The translations under genes were made by a program, and so were the position numbers. This document shows, in pieces, positions 1 through 9,435 of a DNA stretch of 48,444 nt. This DNA is from Spongiibacteraceae bacterium UBA5047 (GTDB lineage Bacteria; Pseudomonadota; Gammaproteobacteria; Pseudomonadales; Spongiibacteraceae): the NCBI GenBank assembly GCA_002415025.1, contig DIBR01000011.1, forward strand, positions 38,519-86,962. The letters are read 5' to 3'. The notes below the pieces were generated by a model, which saw only the letters and a program-made list of their open reading frames with translations, was not told the origin of the DNA and made no database searches. Position 1 is the stretch's first letter, and every line of letters begins with the position of its first letter.

Positions 1-2
1 CC

Positions 3-272
3 GTAAAACTTATCGGCCCTGGGCTGCAGCGGCGCGGCGCCGTGGCACGCGTCCCGCAAGCCACGAGCCATATGTCGTTGGCGCAACTCATTGACAATAT
101 TATCGAGCAGGGCGTTTTCAGCGGGCGTAACTTCTCTGCTGCGGACCTGGCTCGCGGAATGCCTGAAACCCCCAGCGTTTCCCAAAATGAGGGCAGCACC
201 GTGATCGCCCTGGACAACCAGTACTTTATCTCGCTGGACAACGAAGACTGGAGCCAATACCCCGCGCAGTAA
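3..272 (+). CDS. bcsG: BcsG-like cellulose phosphoethanolamine transferase, C-terminal end only (5' part outside window)
   Basis: The reading frame is open from base 3 to the stop at 270-272 and has no need of the internal ATG at 72 or the GTG at 42. Its residues align with the last 90 or so residues of the complete BcsG that follows: KLIG, then the SLAQLIDNII stretch, then SQNEGSTV, YFISLD and a final W-x-Y motif. It is therefore the C-terminus of a second BcsG paralogue. The catalytic part lies upstream of the window. BcsG attaches phosphoethanolamine to cellulose at the inner membrane/periplasm. The gene ends 33 bp before the next bcsG start, so the two copies are a tandem pair in one transcription unit. 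Confidence 0.8.
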   Translation, partial: VKLIGPGLQRRGAVARVPQATSHMSLAQLIDNIIEQGVFSGRNFSAADLARGMPETPSVSQNEGSTVIALDNQYFISLDNEDWSQYPAQ

Positions 273-305
273 ACACTACTGCCGACAGGGACACCGACAG
301 ACACT

Positions 306-1922
306 ATGGAATTTAAGCATCTCAATGAGCTCGGCTGGTGGAACGCCTATTTCGCCGCCAAACTGGCCCTGTTTTTCCAGGGGCTTGTTGCTTTTGACAT
401 CCTCGGCAATCTCGGTTTGGCAACGTTGTTGCTGCTTCGAGTTGCCGGCAAAGTCAGCAATGGGCTTCGCCACTGCCTTGCGCTACTGGTAGCACTATGG
501 CTACTGCAGATAGACGGGATTTTCCCACCCTGGACCACCCTGATCGAATCTGCCAATACATTTCTGGCCTCACCCTCACTGGCCATACTCAAACAATGGC
601 TTGGCGCAATCAATGTTCCCATAGTGCTTACCTGCGGGCTTGTACTGGCGGCTTATCACTATCTGTCAAAGTTTATCGAAGTCAGCTTGCTGGTTTTTGC
701 GGGCATGCTCTATGCCAGCATTCTCAGCACCAATCTTCTGCCGTTGATCGCTTCGCAGTTTCCGGAGTCGTGGCGCAACGAGAGCCAAAAACAACTGGAC
801 ACGGCTGCTTCTGCTCGCGCAGTTCAGACGGAAGTTTCCTCCAACACAAGCCTGAATCGCCACCTTGACGAGTTCTTTGCCGGCGAACAGACTCGAAGCT
901 TTAACTTACCCCGACCAGCGCCCGATGGTCAGCCGTTCGACGTCGTCGTGCTCAGCGTCTGCTCATTGGCCTGGGATGACCTTCAGTTAAGCAAACTAAC
1001 GGACCACCCCTTGTTCAAGGGTTTTGATATTGTCTTCGACAACTTTAACTCCGCAACATCGTATAGTGGCCCGGCCTTAATCCGCATGCTGAATGGAAGT
1101 TGTGGCCAACGGCCCCATGCCGCTTTGTTCGATCACTCTTTACCGCGGAACTGCCAGCTATTCACCCAGCTTTCATCGATCGGGTTCAAGCCAAACCTGC
1201 TAATGAACCACGATGGTGATTTCGACAGTTTCCTTGCCCAACTGCAGCGCTATGGCGGTCTTGACGCAGAACTGGCACCCCAGAACGGTTTGCGCGTAGC
1301 GCAGAAATCCTTTGACGGCTCTCCAATCTACGACGACATTGCCGTACTGCGACGCTGGCAGCAGTCTCGCGACGGCACTCCCGGACAACAGGCGGTACTT
1401 TTTAACACCGTCTCACTGCACGACGGCAATCGCATAGTCGGCAGCAATGCCACTGGACTGGCCAGTTATCAGGAACGGGCAACCACCCTGTTAAACCAGC
1501 TAACCCAGTTTATTCAAACGCTTGAGAATTCCGAGAGAAATACGCTGCTGTTACTTGTTCCCGAGCACGGTGCCGGCTTGCGCGGCGACAGGATGCAATT
1601 GCCCGGTATGCGCGAAATCCCGGCTCCATCAATCACCCACATACCTGTTGCGGCAAAATTGATTGGCGCCCAACGCCAGGGCCCGGCGGCAAGAGTCAGT
1701 GTTGAAACCAGTTATCTGGCGCTTTCTGCGCTTATTGCCAACGTCATTCAGCAACAACCCTTTGATGCCGAAAGTTACACCCCGGCATCGCTAGCCAACA
1801 ACCTGCCAACAACCGATCCGGTTTCCCAAAACGAAGGCAGCACTGTACTAAAACGAGCCGGCAAGTATTTTATTTCACTGGACGGAAAATCCTGGACACC
1901 GTATACCGGCGCGACGCGTTGA
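306..1922 (+). CDS. bcsG: Cellulose biosynthesis protein BcsG (phosphoethanolamine transferase)
   Basis: The 538-residue protein begins with the typical GWWNAYFAAKLALFF start and several membrane helices (about residues 15-145), followed by a periplasmic alkaline-phosphatase-fold domain. The residues known from the Salmonella enzyme are present with the same spacing: metal-binding Cys219 in SVCSLAWDD, nucleophile Ser254 in SATSYSGP, and Glu420-His421 in VPEHGAGLRGDRM. It should transfer phosphoethanolamine from lipid to nascent cellulose, which strengthens biofilm cellulose. It lies directly downstream of a second, partial bcsG copy. No other bcs gene is visible, so any cellulose synthase operon would lie to the left of the window. 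Confidence 0.93.
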   Translation: MEFKHLNELGWWNAYFAAKLALFFQGLVAFDILGNLGLATLLLLRVAGKVSNGLRHCLALLVALWLLQIDGIFPPWTTLIESANTFLASPSLAILKQWLGAINVPIVLTCGLVLAAYHYLSKFIEVSLLVFAGMLYASILSTNLLPLIASQFPESWRNESQKQLDTAASARAVQTEVSSNTSLNRHLDEFFAGEQTRSFNLPRPAPDGQPFDVVVLSVCSLAWDDLQLSKLTDHPLFKGFDIVFDNFNSATSYSGPALIRMLNGSCGQRPHAALFDHSLPRNCQLFTQLSSIGFKPNLLMNHDGDFDSFLAQLQRYGGLDAELAPQNGLRVAQKSFDGSPIYDDIAVLRRWQQSRDGTPGQQAVLFNTVSLHDGNRIVGSNATGLASYQERATTLLNQLTQFIQTLENSERNTLLLLVPEHGAGLRGDRMQLPGMREIPAPSITHIPVAAKLIGAQRQGPAARVSVETSYLALSALIANVIQQQPFDAESYTPASLANNLPTTDPVSQNEGSTVLKRAGKYFISLDGKSWTPYTGATR

Positions 1923-1954
1923 ATGCGAACCTACACAGTTTTTGAGGCTATTCA

Positions 1955-3157
1955 ATGCGAATAAGATTGCCAAATATACTCACGGCACACGCGATGCTGG
2001 CACTATTTTTTGCCCCTGCCGGCATTCAGGCGTCGAACGTAATAGACACCGAGCTGGGTAATCTTGCGTCGCAAACCGATGCCTCGAGATTTCTCGCCAA
2101 CCCCGCAACAATGCACGCTGAGTCCACACGCTATCAATACAATCTCAACTCGGCAACCGGCACTTATTTTAATGATAAAGACCAGCTACTCGACGACTTT
2201 GAGGATGCAGAGGAGGAAGGCGAGCGGCTTGAAGCCCTGTCTCAACAACGCCTCTTATTCCCCTCAGACTTCGATCGCCAGATAGCCATTTTCGAGCGAA
2301 TGGATGGCAAGCTTTTCACACTTGCCGGAGGGAATGTCAGCGCAGCATCACTTCCCTTCGAGGGCGTCGAAACAACGGTCGTCAGTAGTGTTGTCAGCCG
2401 TCTGGCCACCGCATTTGATTATAAGGAAGAAGACGCCACCACGTTGCGAACGGCGCCTGTACTCGGCATTATTTCCCCGCCGGATCTGAAATCACGCATT
2501 ATTATTCACGGCATAGCCGTCAGCGATATTGGCGTAAACTTCTCCTCCAATTTTTCCCCGCTTGGCGGCTTTCGTGCAGGCATCACCCTGAAATACCAAG
2601 GTGTGCGCCTGCTGGAGCGCTCCATTGAAATTGATGATTACGAAGAAATAACACTGGACGAATTCAAGCGCGGACTCAACACCGAGCACAATGTTAATGC
2701 TGACATCGGCATTTACAAGGCCTGGCGCCGCTGGCACTCCAGCCTCACGCTAAAATCGCTTAACAGCAAAACCTACACCGGCCCTGGCGGCAGCAAATAC
2801 CGGCAGAACCCCGGTGTTTTTCTGGAGCTGGGCTACCGAGGCGAACGCGTTATTGGCACATTGGATTGGGATGTTGTGCCAAGCCAGCGTCGCTTTGGAT
2901 TGCTTGACGACGAGCAGCGCGTTCGCCTCAATGGCCAATACCGCCTCAATCGCCGCTGGCACCTGAGTGGCGGGCTGGGGTTTATCATTGAGGGCAGAGA
3001 CAACGACGCGCTAACTCTGGGCGCCGGTTACCACTGGGAAAGTGGCGCTGCAGTGAATGGCGCATTGATTTATGCCGGCCCAAACGAGCTGGGTGGCGCC
3101 ATTCAGGTACGCTTTCCGTTCTGGAAAAAGTCCGGCGACGCTACCCGTGGTAACTGA
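1955..3157 (+). CDS. Exported TraF_2-like (PF13729-type) outer-membrane beta-barrel protein
   Basis: The 400-residue product has a signal peptide (about residues 1-26, cleavage after GIQA). After it come an N-terminal FLANPA segment and the acidic LLDDFEDAEEE stretch. The C-terminal half has alternating beta-strand pattern (GYRGERVIGTLDWDVV, GLGFIIEGR, ALTLGAGYHW) and ends in aromatic/charged residues as barrel proteins do. The layout resembles the family labelled conjugal transfer protein TraF, which despite its name occurs widely outside conjugation loci. No conjugation genes are nearby. It starts 32 bp after bcsG, so it may be co-transcribed and could help with export or surface display. 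That role is inference. Confidence 0.6.
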   Translation: MRIRLPNILTAHAMLALFFAPAGIQASNVIDTELGNLASQTDASRFLANPATMHAESTRYQYNLNSATGTYFNDKDQLLDDFEDAEEEGERLEALSQQRLLFPSDFDRQIAIFERMDGKLFTLAGGNVSAASLPFEGVETTVVSSVVSRLATAFDYKEEDATTLRTAPVLGIISPPDLKSRIIIHGIAVSDIGVNFSSNFSPLGGFRAGITLKYQGVRLLERSIEIDDYEEITLDEFKRGLNTEHNVNADIGIYKAWRRWHSSLTLKSLNSKTYTGPGGSKYRQNPGVFLELGYRGERVIGTLDWDVVPSQRRFGLLDDEQRVRLNGQYRLNRRWHLSGGLGFIIEGRDNDALTLGAGYHWESGAAVNGALIYAGPNELGGAIQVRFPFWKKSGDATRGN

Positions 3158-3359
3158 CGCCAAGACCAAGTTCAGGCCGTGTCACCCGATACCGGCCGCG
3201 CACTGACCAGAATTCAGCGCGCCAGCCTCCGATAGGTTATTGCGTTCCGCTCGTCGGATTTGAAGCATATGACACCTTTGTAATTTTTATCCCTTTGACT
3301 GCAAGCAACAGCTTCCATAGATTGACCGACATCACACAACCGATTTGGTGGAGAGTATA

Positions 3360-4394
3360 TTGAGCGGGACAACCTGGCAGCACGTAGACATTACAGCCTT
3401 CGGTGGGCCGGACAATATGAAAGTCGTCTGCGAGAGTGCGTTGCCGCTGCCGACAGCAGGGCAATTGCGCGTCAAGGTTCTGACTGCGGGAACCGGCTTT
3501 ACCGATACCATTATCCGCCAGGGGCAGTATGTTGACGTTAAAGACAAGCCGCCCTTCACGCTGGGCTACGACTGGTTTGGCGTAGTTGATGCCGTTGGCG
3601 AAGGCGTAACCAGCTTCAAGCCCGGCGATTACGTTGCCGACATGTCTGTTATCGGCGGCTATACGCAGTACCTGTGTGTCGACGCAGAGCAGGTAATCCC
3701 ATGCCCGGATGGGCTGAACCCGGCCGAAGCGGTTTGCATGGTCTTGTCCTATACCACGGCCTACCAAATGCTCACGCGTGAATGCCAACTTCAGCAGGGA
3801 GACAGCATTCTGGTGCACGCTGCCGGTGGCGCCGTCGGCACGGCCCTGCTGGAGCTCGGGCGGGAAATGGGGCTTACAGTTTACGGCACCGCCTCAAAGG
3901 GCAAACACGGCCTGCTAGAGCACTATGGTGCAATTCCCATCGACTACCATACCGAAGACTTTGTAGAGCGCATCCGCCAGCAAACAAGTGGAAAAGGTGT
4001 TCAGGCGGTATTCGATACCATTGGCGGCGGTTACTGGTCGCGTTCATACCAATGCCTTGCCAAAGGTGGAAAACTGGTCGGATTTGGCGCCCTGCAGTTA
4101 ACAACCGGCGAAGAGAAGCTGCCAACGCTGTTGATGGGCTTTCTGAAAATTATGCTGCTATGGAAGCTCCTGCCCGACGGCAAGGCCAGCAGCTTTTACA
4201 ACATTCTCGGGCGGCGCAAGAAAAAGCCCGTTGAATTCAAGGAAGATGTTGCAACGCTGATGCAGTGGCTGAAAGACGGCAAACTCAAACCGGCTATCGC
4301 CTCTATTCGACCGTTAGGCGATGCGGCGGCCGTGCATCGCCAGCTGGACAAAGGCGAAATCGCCGGCAAAGTGATACTGGACTGCCAAGCCTGA
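3360..4394 (+). CDS. Zinc-less MDR-family oxidoreductase (quinone oxidoreductase-like)
   Basis: The 344-residue medium-chain dehydrogenase/reductase has an N-terminal GroES-like domain (VKVLTAGTGFTD, GYDWFGVVDAVGEGV) and a Rossmann domain with a nucleotide loop in HAAGGAVGTALLELG. The cysteine and histidine ligands of zinc alcohol dehydrogenases are absent, as in the quinone-oxidoreductase branch, so NADPH-dependent reduction of enones or quinones is likely; the substrate is unknown. I chose the TTG at 3360 because GGTGGAG lies 6 bases before it. Upstream TTG (3345) or GTG (3348) starts would add five or four residues but have no ribosome-binding site. Confidence 0.85.
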   Translation: MSGTTWQHVDITAFGGPDNMKVVCESALPLPTAGQLRVKVLTAGTGFTDTIIRQGQYVDVKDKPPFTLGYDWFGVVDAVGEGVTSFKPGDYVADMSVIGGYTQYLCVDAEQVIPCPDGLNPAEAVCMVLSYTTAYQMLTRECQLQQGDSILVHAAGGAVGTALLELGREMGLTVYGTASKGKHGLLEHYGAIPIDYHTEDFVERIRQQTSGKGVQAVFDTIGGGYWSRSYQCLAKGGKLVGFGALQLTTGEEKLPTLLMGFLKIMLLWKLLPDGKASSFYNILGRRKKKPVEFKEDVATLMQWLKDGKLKPAIASIRPLGDAAAVHRQLDKGEIAGKVILDCQA

Positions 4395-4510
4395 ACCCTA
4401 AAGCGACAGGATTCTGCCATTTCGTTGGCTGGCAATCACCACGCTCTTTCGATCACGGCTCTGGCAGCGCTCCCGCAGCACTCATATAGCCATCTGATCA
4501 GGACTGCATT

Positions 4511-5596
4511 ATGACTACAGAATATAGATCGGAATTTCCGGAACTCGGCTTCTACACCCTTCCCGGCCACACCGACAGCCCCGCCGATATGCTCGACGAA
4601 GTGCGGCAGGCCGAAGCGCTCGGCCTTGGCTCGGCCTGGATTTCCGAACGCTTTGATGTGAAAGAAGTCTCGGCGCTCGCCGGCGCTGCGGGCGCCGTTA
4701 CCGAAAAGCTCTTTATCGGCAGCGGCGCCACCAATATCAATTCGCGCCACCCCATGCTCACGGCATCCATGGCCACCACCCTGCACCGGCTTACCCACGG
4801 CCGCTTCGCACTAGGCGTCGCTCGCGGGGTCGGCATTCGCTACGATCTGATGGGCATGGAGAAAATGACCAACGCCCACCTGGCAGAGTTCGTCGACCTG
4901 ATGCGCAAACTCTGGCAGGGTGAGCGCGTGAGCCACAGCGGTAAACTCGGCAACTTTCCCTACCTGCATATGAGCAACTGGATGAACGAAGACATTCCGC
5001 TGATGTTTGTCGGCTTTGGCCCCAAAAGCCTGCAATTCGCGGGCAGTCTGTTTGACGGTGTTATCCTTCATACCTTTTTATCCGATGATGCGCTCAGCCG
5101 CGCAGTCAACCATGTTCGTCAGGGCGCTGAAGACGCCGGGCGCGACCCCGATTCTGTCAAGGTCTGGAGCGTGCTGGCGACCGCCTGCGACGTTGATGAA
5201 AAAACCTATTTGAAATACATCGTCGCGCGCATGGCGACCTATTTGCAGGCTCCGCACTACGGCGAGCTGTTGGTGGATATCAACGGCTGGGATCGCAAGG
5301 ACCTGGAAGATTTTCGTGCCGACTCGATCGTCAACGCGATGCCCGGCGGCATAGACAGCGTAGCGACAATAGAACAATTACAGCATATTCGTACGCTGCT
5401 GCCCGAACACTGGCTACCGGCCGCTGTCGGCTCTGCCGATGCTTGCGCCCAGCGCTTTAACGACCAGTTCAAGGCCGGCGCAGACGGCATCGTTATTCAC
5501 GCCAGCAAACCCGACGAATTTGCCCCGGTGCTGGATGCCTACCGCACCATTCGCGACAACAAACGCTTTGCCCAGCGCAGCAACCGACCCTGTTGA
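4511..5596 (+). CDS. Luciferase-like (LLM) flavin-dependent oxidoreductase
   Basis: The 361-residue TIM-barrel protein has typical bacterial-luciferase/F420-dependent features: ELGFYTLPGH at strand 1, AEALGLGSAWISER, LFIGSGATNINSRHPM, LTHGRFALGVARG, and FVGFGPKSLQFAGSLFDGVILH. It resembles the MSMEG_2249-type group of putative F420- or FMN-dependent oxidoreductases. Because no F420 biosynthesis genes are visible, FMN is the safer cofactor guess. AGGA lies about 8 bases before the ATG. The phosphotransferase-like gene begins 9 bp downstream, so the two are probably translated from one message and may act on the same lipid-like or CoA-linked substrate. The substrate is unknown. Confidence 0.85.
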   Translation: MTTEYRSEFPELGFYTLPGHTDSPADMLDEVRQAEALGLGSAWISERFDVKEVSALAGAAGAVTEKLFIGSGATNINSRHPMLTASMATTLHRLTHGRFALGVARGVGIRYDLMGMEKMTNAHLAEFVDLMRKLWQGERVSHSGKLGNFPYLHMSNWMNEDIPLMFVGFGPKSLQFAGSLFDGVILHTFLSDDALSRAVNHVRQGAEDAGRDPDSVKVWSVLATACDVDEKTYLKYIVARMATYLQAPHYGELLVDINGWDRKDLEDFRADSIVNAMPGGIDSVATIEQLQHIRTLLPEHWLPAAVGSADACAQRFNDQFKAGADGIVIHASKPDEFAPVLDAYRTIRDNKRFAQRSNRPC

Positions 5597-5605
5597 GATA
5601 CGACA

Positions 5606-6670
5606 ATGACCGATGAATTACGCCCCACGCCAGGCCTGGATAATCCCGAAGCGGTACGCGCTAGTCTGCAGGAATGGTTTGCCAATACCGTCTACGCCGG
5701 TCGCCAACCGGTCATCCCGGCGATCAAGATTCCGGATAACACCGGCATGTCGAATATCACCCTGCTATTTGATTGCGTGCTGGCGAATCCGGCAGAAACT
5801 CTGCCCATGGTCGCGCGCCTGCAGGCCCAAGGTGACAAACTGGCCTTCCCCGACTATGACTTGCCCATGCAATATGCGGCGATGGAAACCCTGAACCGGA
5901 TCGACGGCTTAAACGTCCCGCAACTTATTGCACAGGAATCCGGCGGCGACATTCTCGGCACTCCCTTTTACATTATGCACCGCACTGATGGGCGCATTCC
6001 GCCGGATATGCCCCCTTATCATATGGATGGCTGGTTACTCGAAGCCGGCGCCAGCGAGCGCAAGGCGCTTTGGAACAGCGCTGTGACGATGATGGCAACA
6101 CTGCACCGGCAAGACCCTGCAAGCGCACCTCTCGCCGAATTTATTCAGGCGTATACTTTCCCGAAATCCTTTGACGAGCAACTGGGCTATTGGGAGCACT
6201 ACATGGAGTGGGGGCTTGAAGGCGCCCGCAACAAGGACTGCGAGGAAACGCTGGCATGGCTGCGCGCAAACCAGCCCGAAGAACAATGCCTGCGTCTGTG
6301 CTGGGGCGATTCGCGCATGGCCAACGTTATTTTCGAGCCAACCAAAAACGACGTCGCGATCTTGCTGGATTGGGAAATGCTGTGCATGGGCGACCCGTTA
6401 CAGGATATCGCCTGGTGGATTTTTATGGATGAATTATTCTGCCACGGTATCGGCGTACCGCGCCTTGAGGGCTTCCCCGGCGGCGAAGACACCGCCCGGC
6501 TCTGGTCAGAACTGACAGGCCTCAATCACGACCGCTTACACTACTACCGGGTATACGCTGGCTTGAGAATTTCACTGATACTTGCCCGCATGTCACTCGC
6601 CACCGATAGCAGCATGCTGGAGGAAAGTTTTGCCAGTCAGTACACCCTCAAGGTGATGGCCGAAGTGTGA
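5606..6670 (+). CDS. APH/choline-kinase-family phosphotransferase
   Basis: The 354-residue protein has the aminoglycoside-phosphotransferase fold. The catalytic loop is LCWGDSRMANVIF (an H-to-W variant of HGD, with Asp and Asn kept), and the metal-binding DWE appears in LLDWEMLCMGDPLQDIAWW. The family includes kinases acting on small hydroxylated compounds and proteins paired with acyl-CoA dehydrogenases. Here the partner is the adjacent flavin oxidoreductase 9 bp upstream. The stop codon lies inside a symmetrical hairpin shared with the facing receptor gene. The substrate cannot be read from the sequence. Confidence 0.85.
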   Translation: MTDELRPTPGLDNPEAVRASLQEWFANTVYAGRQPVIPAIKIPDNTGMSNITLLFDCVLANPAETLPMVARLQAQGDKLAFPDYDLPMQYAAMETLNRIDGLNVPQLIAQESGGDILGTPFYIMHRTDGRIPPDMPPYHMDGWLLEAGASERKALWNSAVTMMATLHRQDPASAPLAEFIQAYTFPKSFDEQLGYWEHYMEWGLEGARNKDCEETLAWLRANQPEEQCLRLCWGDSRMANVIFEPTKNDVAILLDWEMLCMGDPLQDIAWWIFMDELFCHGIGVPRLEGFPGGEDTARLWSELTGLNHDRLHYYRVYAGLRISLILARMSLATDSSMLEESFASQYTLKVMAEV

Positions 6671-6687
6671 CCGGCGTCGGCCGGTCA
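6668..6687. terminator. Symmetric hairpin between convergent genes, candidate bidirectional terminator
   Basis: TGACCGGC and GCCGGTCA form a perfect 8-bp stem around a 4-base loop. The left arm contains the TGA stop of the + strand phosphotransferase and the right arm contains the TGA stop of the minus-strand TonB receptor. There is no long U-run on either side, so termination strength is uncertain. Confidence 0.5.
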
Positions 6688-9141
6688 ATACCCCCAGCGA
6701 TAAATCAGATCAATACCGTAACTGCGCGGTTCGCCAAACATCACCGAACGACCGGCCTGCGGTAGGTTGTGAACGTTATTAATACTGTACTCCTCGTCCA
6801 GTATATTTTTGCTCCAGAGCGCAGCATCCAGCAATCCGTCGAACACCGCCAGTTCGTATAGCCCCAACCGGGCGTTCAGTACTGCGAAATCGTCCTGCCT
6901 GTCCTGAGCGAAGGTAGAAGTCTCCTTCTGCGCACCGCCGTTGCGCTCGCCGGTATAGGAGTAGGTTGCATTGAAGGCGAGGCGCTGGCCGTAGTCACCC
7001 GCCCAGACGGTCCAGTCAAGAGCAGCGGTGTAAGCATTACGCGGCGCTGAATCAAACACAAAGCCCTCGTCGATCTGGCCGGAGAGGGGGTTGATACTTG
7101 GCTCAATACTCGCGTCGAGATAGGCGTAATTAAGCACCAGAATCAGCCCCTCCGACACCAGCCAGGTTGTGTCGAGTTCAAATCCTTTCAGGGTAGATTC
7201 GCCCGCATTGGCGACCGTTGTATCACTGACTGCATTCGGCACAGAGAAATTCAACTGCTGGTCCTCAAACTCCTGCTGGAATACATCCGCATTCATCTGC
7301 ACACGGTTGCCAAACAGGCGCGACTTTATACCCAGCTCGTAGGCAATAACCTTCTCCGGATCAAAACCCTCAACAAAGCGCTGTGCACCAGCCGCGTTGA
7401 TCTGCTCACGAGTATTAAAGCCGCCACTTTTATAGGCTTCGTTTCGCTTGGCATATACATTGATATTGTCAGAAAATTCATACTCCGCGATAACACTATA
7501 CGAGAAATCGCTGAAATCACGGTCACCCACGACATCGTAGAACGATTCCGGTAATTGTGTGGCAACATCGTTTGCATTGCGGTCTGTATTGTCGCCATCG
7601 CCGGGTACAACCAGAAAGGAAATCTGGCGACGGAACGCCCGCGCGTAGCGCGAATCTTCCGACTGTCGTAATCCCAGAGTAAGATTCAAACGGTCTTCCA
7701 GTACCGGCGGGCGCCAGCCTATCTGGGCGAAGGCCGCCTTCGCCGAATTTTCGATATCGAAACGGGCCTGCGTTAACACTTCAATGCGGTTACCGGTATT
7801 GTCGCCACTCTGATCACTGCCCAAAGGCGCCGAGAGCAAATGTCCCACTTCACCCGGCCCTTGCCTTGCGTCTTCCTCAAAATAGTAGAGGCCGGCGATG
7901 TAGCTCAGGCGCGTATCAAAAGCGGTACCTGAAACCTGCAGCTCGTGAGAAAACTGCTCCTGATCTATATCCGGGGTAAAACCGTCGTAGAACTGGCTGC
8001 GACCGACACACACCGGAGTACAGGGCGCAGTGCCACCGGGCGTGGCGGCAACAGGAAAGCTCAGCAAGGGGTCGTTATCTAGGCGATACCCGTCGCTGCG
8101 CGCACCGGTTGCCAGTACGGTTGGAGTCGCGTCATACAGTTCGCGCTGGGCGACAATGTATTTGATTTCCAGCTGATCGCTCACACTCCAGTCAAAAGTC
8201 AGTTGATGACCTTCAATCAGATTCTCAGCTTCAATCAAGGGTATGGCCGAGAATATCTTGTCAGGGCGATCACCGCTGGTATTGAAATCAAAAAACTGCC
8301 GGGCGCCGGAATTAATCAGGTTGGTAATAGCAATACCGCTGTTCGCGCCAGGATTAGGAATTGGGTCCGAGGGACGAATATGAGAATAGGTCATATTGGT
8401 ATTGGTGACATCGGCCTTGTCGTAGGCGTAGTCCACGCGCAGGGAGTCGCTGATATCCCAGCCGAAATCCAGCCGATAGCCTTCGGTTTCCGAGTCACCG
8501 AAATCGCCGCCAAAACCGGTATTTTCGATATAGCCATCGACCTCTTTTGACAGGTAAGACAATTTTATAGCCGAGCCTTGCCACAGCGGTACATTCACCA
8601 TGGTCTTGTTGACGAATAAACTGCGGTCACCAAAGGTCAGGCTCTGCTTGACTTGCAAGGCATCCGGATTCGGCCTGCGGGTAATCAGGTTAACCGCCCC
8701 GCCGGTTGAATTGCGACCATACAGGGTGCCCTGGGGGCCGCGCAGAACCTCGATGCGCGTCAGGTCGGCAATCTCGGTAGCCAGTGACGATGAGCGGGCA
8801 ATATAGGCGCCGTCGATATACACGCCAACCGGTGGGTCCTGGGTGATCTGGGCATCGATCAAACCAATACCGCGAATATAAATACGCAGTGTTGTGGTAT
8901 TGATCGGAAAGGGCTGAATATTGAGCGAAGGAATGTTGTTAGCCAGGTCACCAACGTTGCCAATGCCCTCGCGTTCGAGCGCGTCCTCACCAAAGGCATC
9001 CAGCGCGATCGGGGTATCCTGTAGCGATTCCTCTTTCTTCTGGGCGGTCACCACCACCTCTTCCAGCACCAGGTTATTTTGCTGGGCCAGCAATGCGGGG
9101 GAAAATATTCCCAGCATCAGTACATTCCGTATCGCTTTCAT
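6685..9141 (-). CDS. TonB-dependent outer-membrane receptor
   Basis: The 818-residue protein starts at the ATG at 9141, where GGAGAGG lies 6 bases upstream; an upstream ATG at 9162 has no such site. It has a short signal peptide ending in LLAQQ, a TonB-box-like LEEVVVTAQKKEESL, a plug domain with IYIRGIGL, VGVYIDGAYIARSS and VEVLRGPQGTLYGRNSTGG, and a long beta-barrel ending in aromatic IDLIYRWGY. It should import a siderophore-sized or oligosaccharide ligand using TonB energy. It diverges from zwf across a region with a LacI-type operator, so a carbohydrate or glycoside ligand is likely. This is inference. Confidence 0.93.
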   Translation of the reverse strand: MKAIRNVLMLGIFSPALLAQQNNLVLEEVVVTAQKKEESLQDTPIALDAFGEDALEREGIGNVGDLANNIPSLNIQPFPINTTTLRIYIRGIGLIDAQITQDPPVGVYIDGAYIARSSSLATEIADLTRIEVLRGPQGTLYGRNSTGGAVNLITRRPNPDALQVKQSLTFGDRSLFVNKTMVNVPLWQGSAIKLSYLSKEVDGYIENTGFGGDFGDSETEGYRLDFGWDISDSLRVDYAYDKADVTNTNMTYSHIRPSDPIPNPGANSGIAITNLINSGARQFFDFNTSGDRPDKIFSAIPLIEAENLIEGHQLTFDWSVSDQLEIKYIVAQRELYDATPTVLATGARSDGYRLDNDPLLSFPVAATPGGTAPCTPVCVGRSQFYDGFTPDIDQEQFSHELQVSGTAFDTRLSYIAGLYYFEEDARQGPGEVGHLLSAPLGSDQSGDNTGNRIEVLTQARFDIENSAKAAFAQIGWRPPVLEDRLNLTLGLRQSEDSRYARAFRRQISFLVVPGDGDNTDRNANDVATQLPESFYDVVGDRDFSDFSYSVIAEYEFSDNINVYAKRNEAYKSGGFNTREQINAAGAQRFVEGFDPEKVIAYELGIKSRLFGNRVQMNADVFQQEFEDQQLNFSVPNAVSDTTVANAGESTLKGFELDTTWLVSEGLILVLNYAYLDASIEPSINPLSGQIDEGFVFDSAPRNAYTAALDWTVWAGDYGQRLAFNATYSYTGERNGGAQKETSTFAQDRQDDFAVLNARLGLYELAVFDGLLDAALWSKNILDEEYSINNVHNLPQAGRSVMFGEPRSYGIDLIYRWGY

Positions 9142-9365
9142 ATCACGCCTCTCCAGAAACAAGGACAGTTTTGTTGTTATAGGTCATTTGCGGACAGAGG
9201 TTAGTGAATCCAAAGGTGCCGGACTACGTCGGAACCGTGCAGATTTATACGCATTTCACGTCACTGCCCACGGCACTCGCACACTCCGCCCCCACCCTAA
9301 TTGGCATTTCCAGCCCCAGCGACTAATCTTGAAAGCAGCGGTGGCAGGGTTAACAAAGTTATCCC

Positions 9366-9402
9366 TGTAAACGTTTACATTTTGCTACCCCGGTTTTACA
9401 CT
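9366..9402 (+). promoter_or_regulatory. LacI-type operator overlapping a sigma70 promoter of zwf-pgl-edd-glk
   Basis: TGTAAACGTTTACA at 9366-9379 is a perfect 14-bp palindrome with the central CG typical of LacI/GalR-family operators. Its right half supplies a -35 element TTTACA (9374-9379), followed by a 17-bp spacer and TACACT (9397-9402) as -10. The zwf ATG is at 9436. A regulator bound here would block RNA polymerase. A nearly identical site lies at 25704-25717, and a LacI-family gene lies at 14354-15364. The site is in the only sizeable gap (9142-9435) between the divergent receptor and zwf. Confidence 0.8.
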
Positions 9403-9435
9403 GGCGATAAACCCATATCAGCAAACAAGGACTGT

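Noticed and set aside
1955..3157. Conjugation locus suggested by the TraF-like name
   Set aside because: The family label is broad and no other transfer gene is near; the protein looks like an ordinary outer-membrane barrel.
3237..3818. 193-residue minus-strand ORF opposite the MDR oxidoreductase
   Set aside because: It is antisense to a clear enzyme gene and shows no domain.
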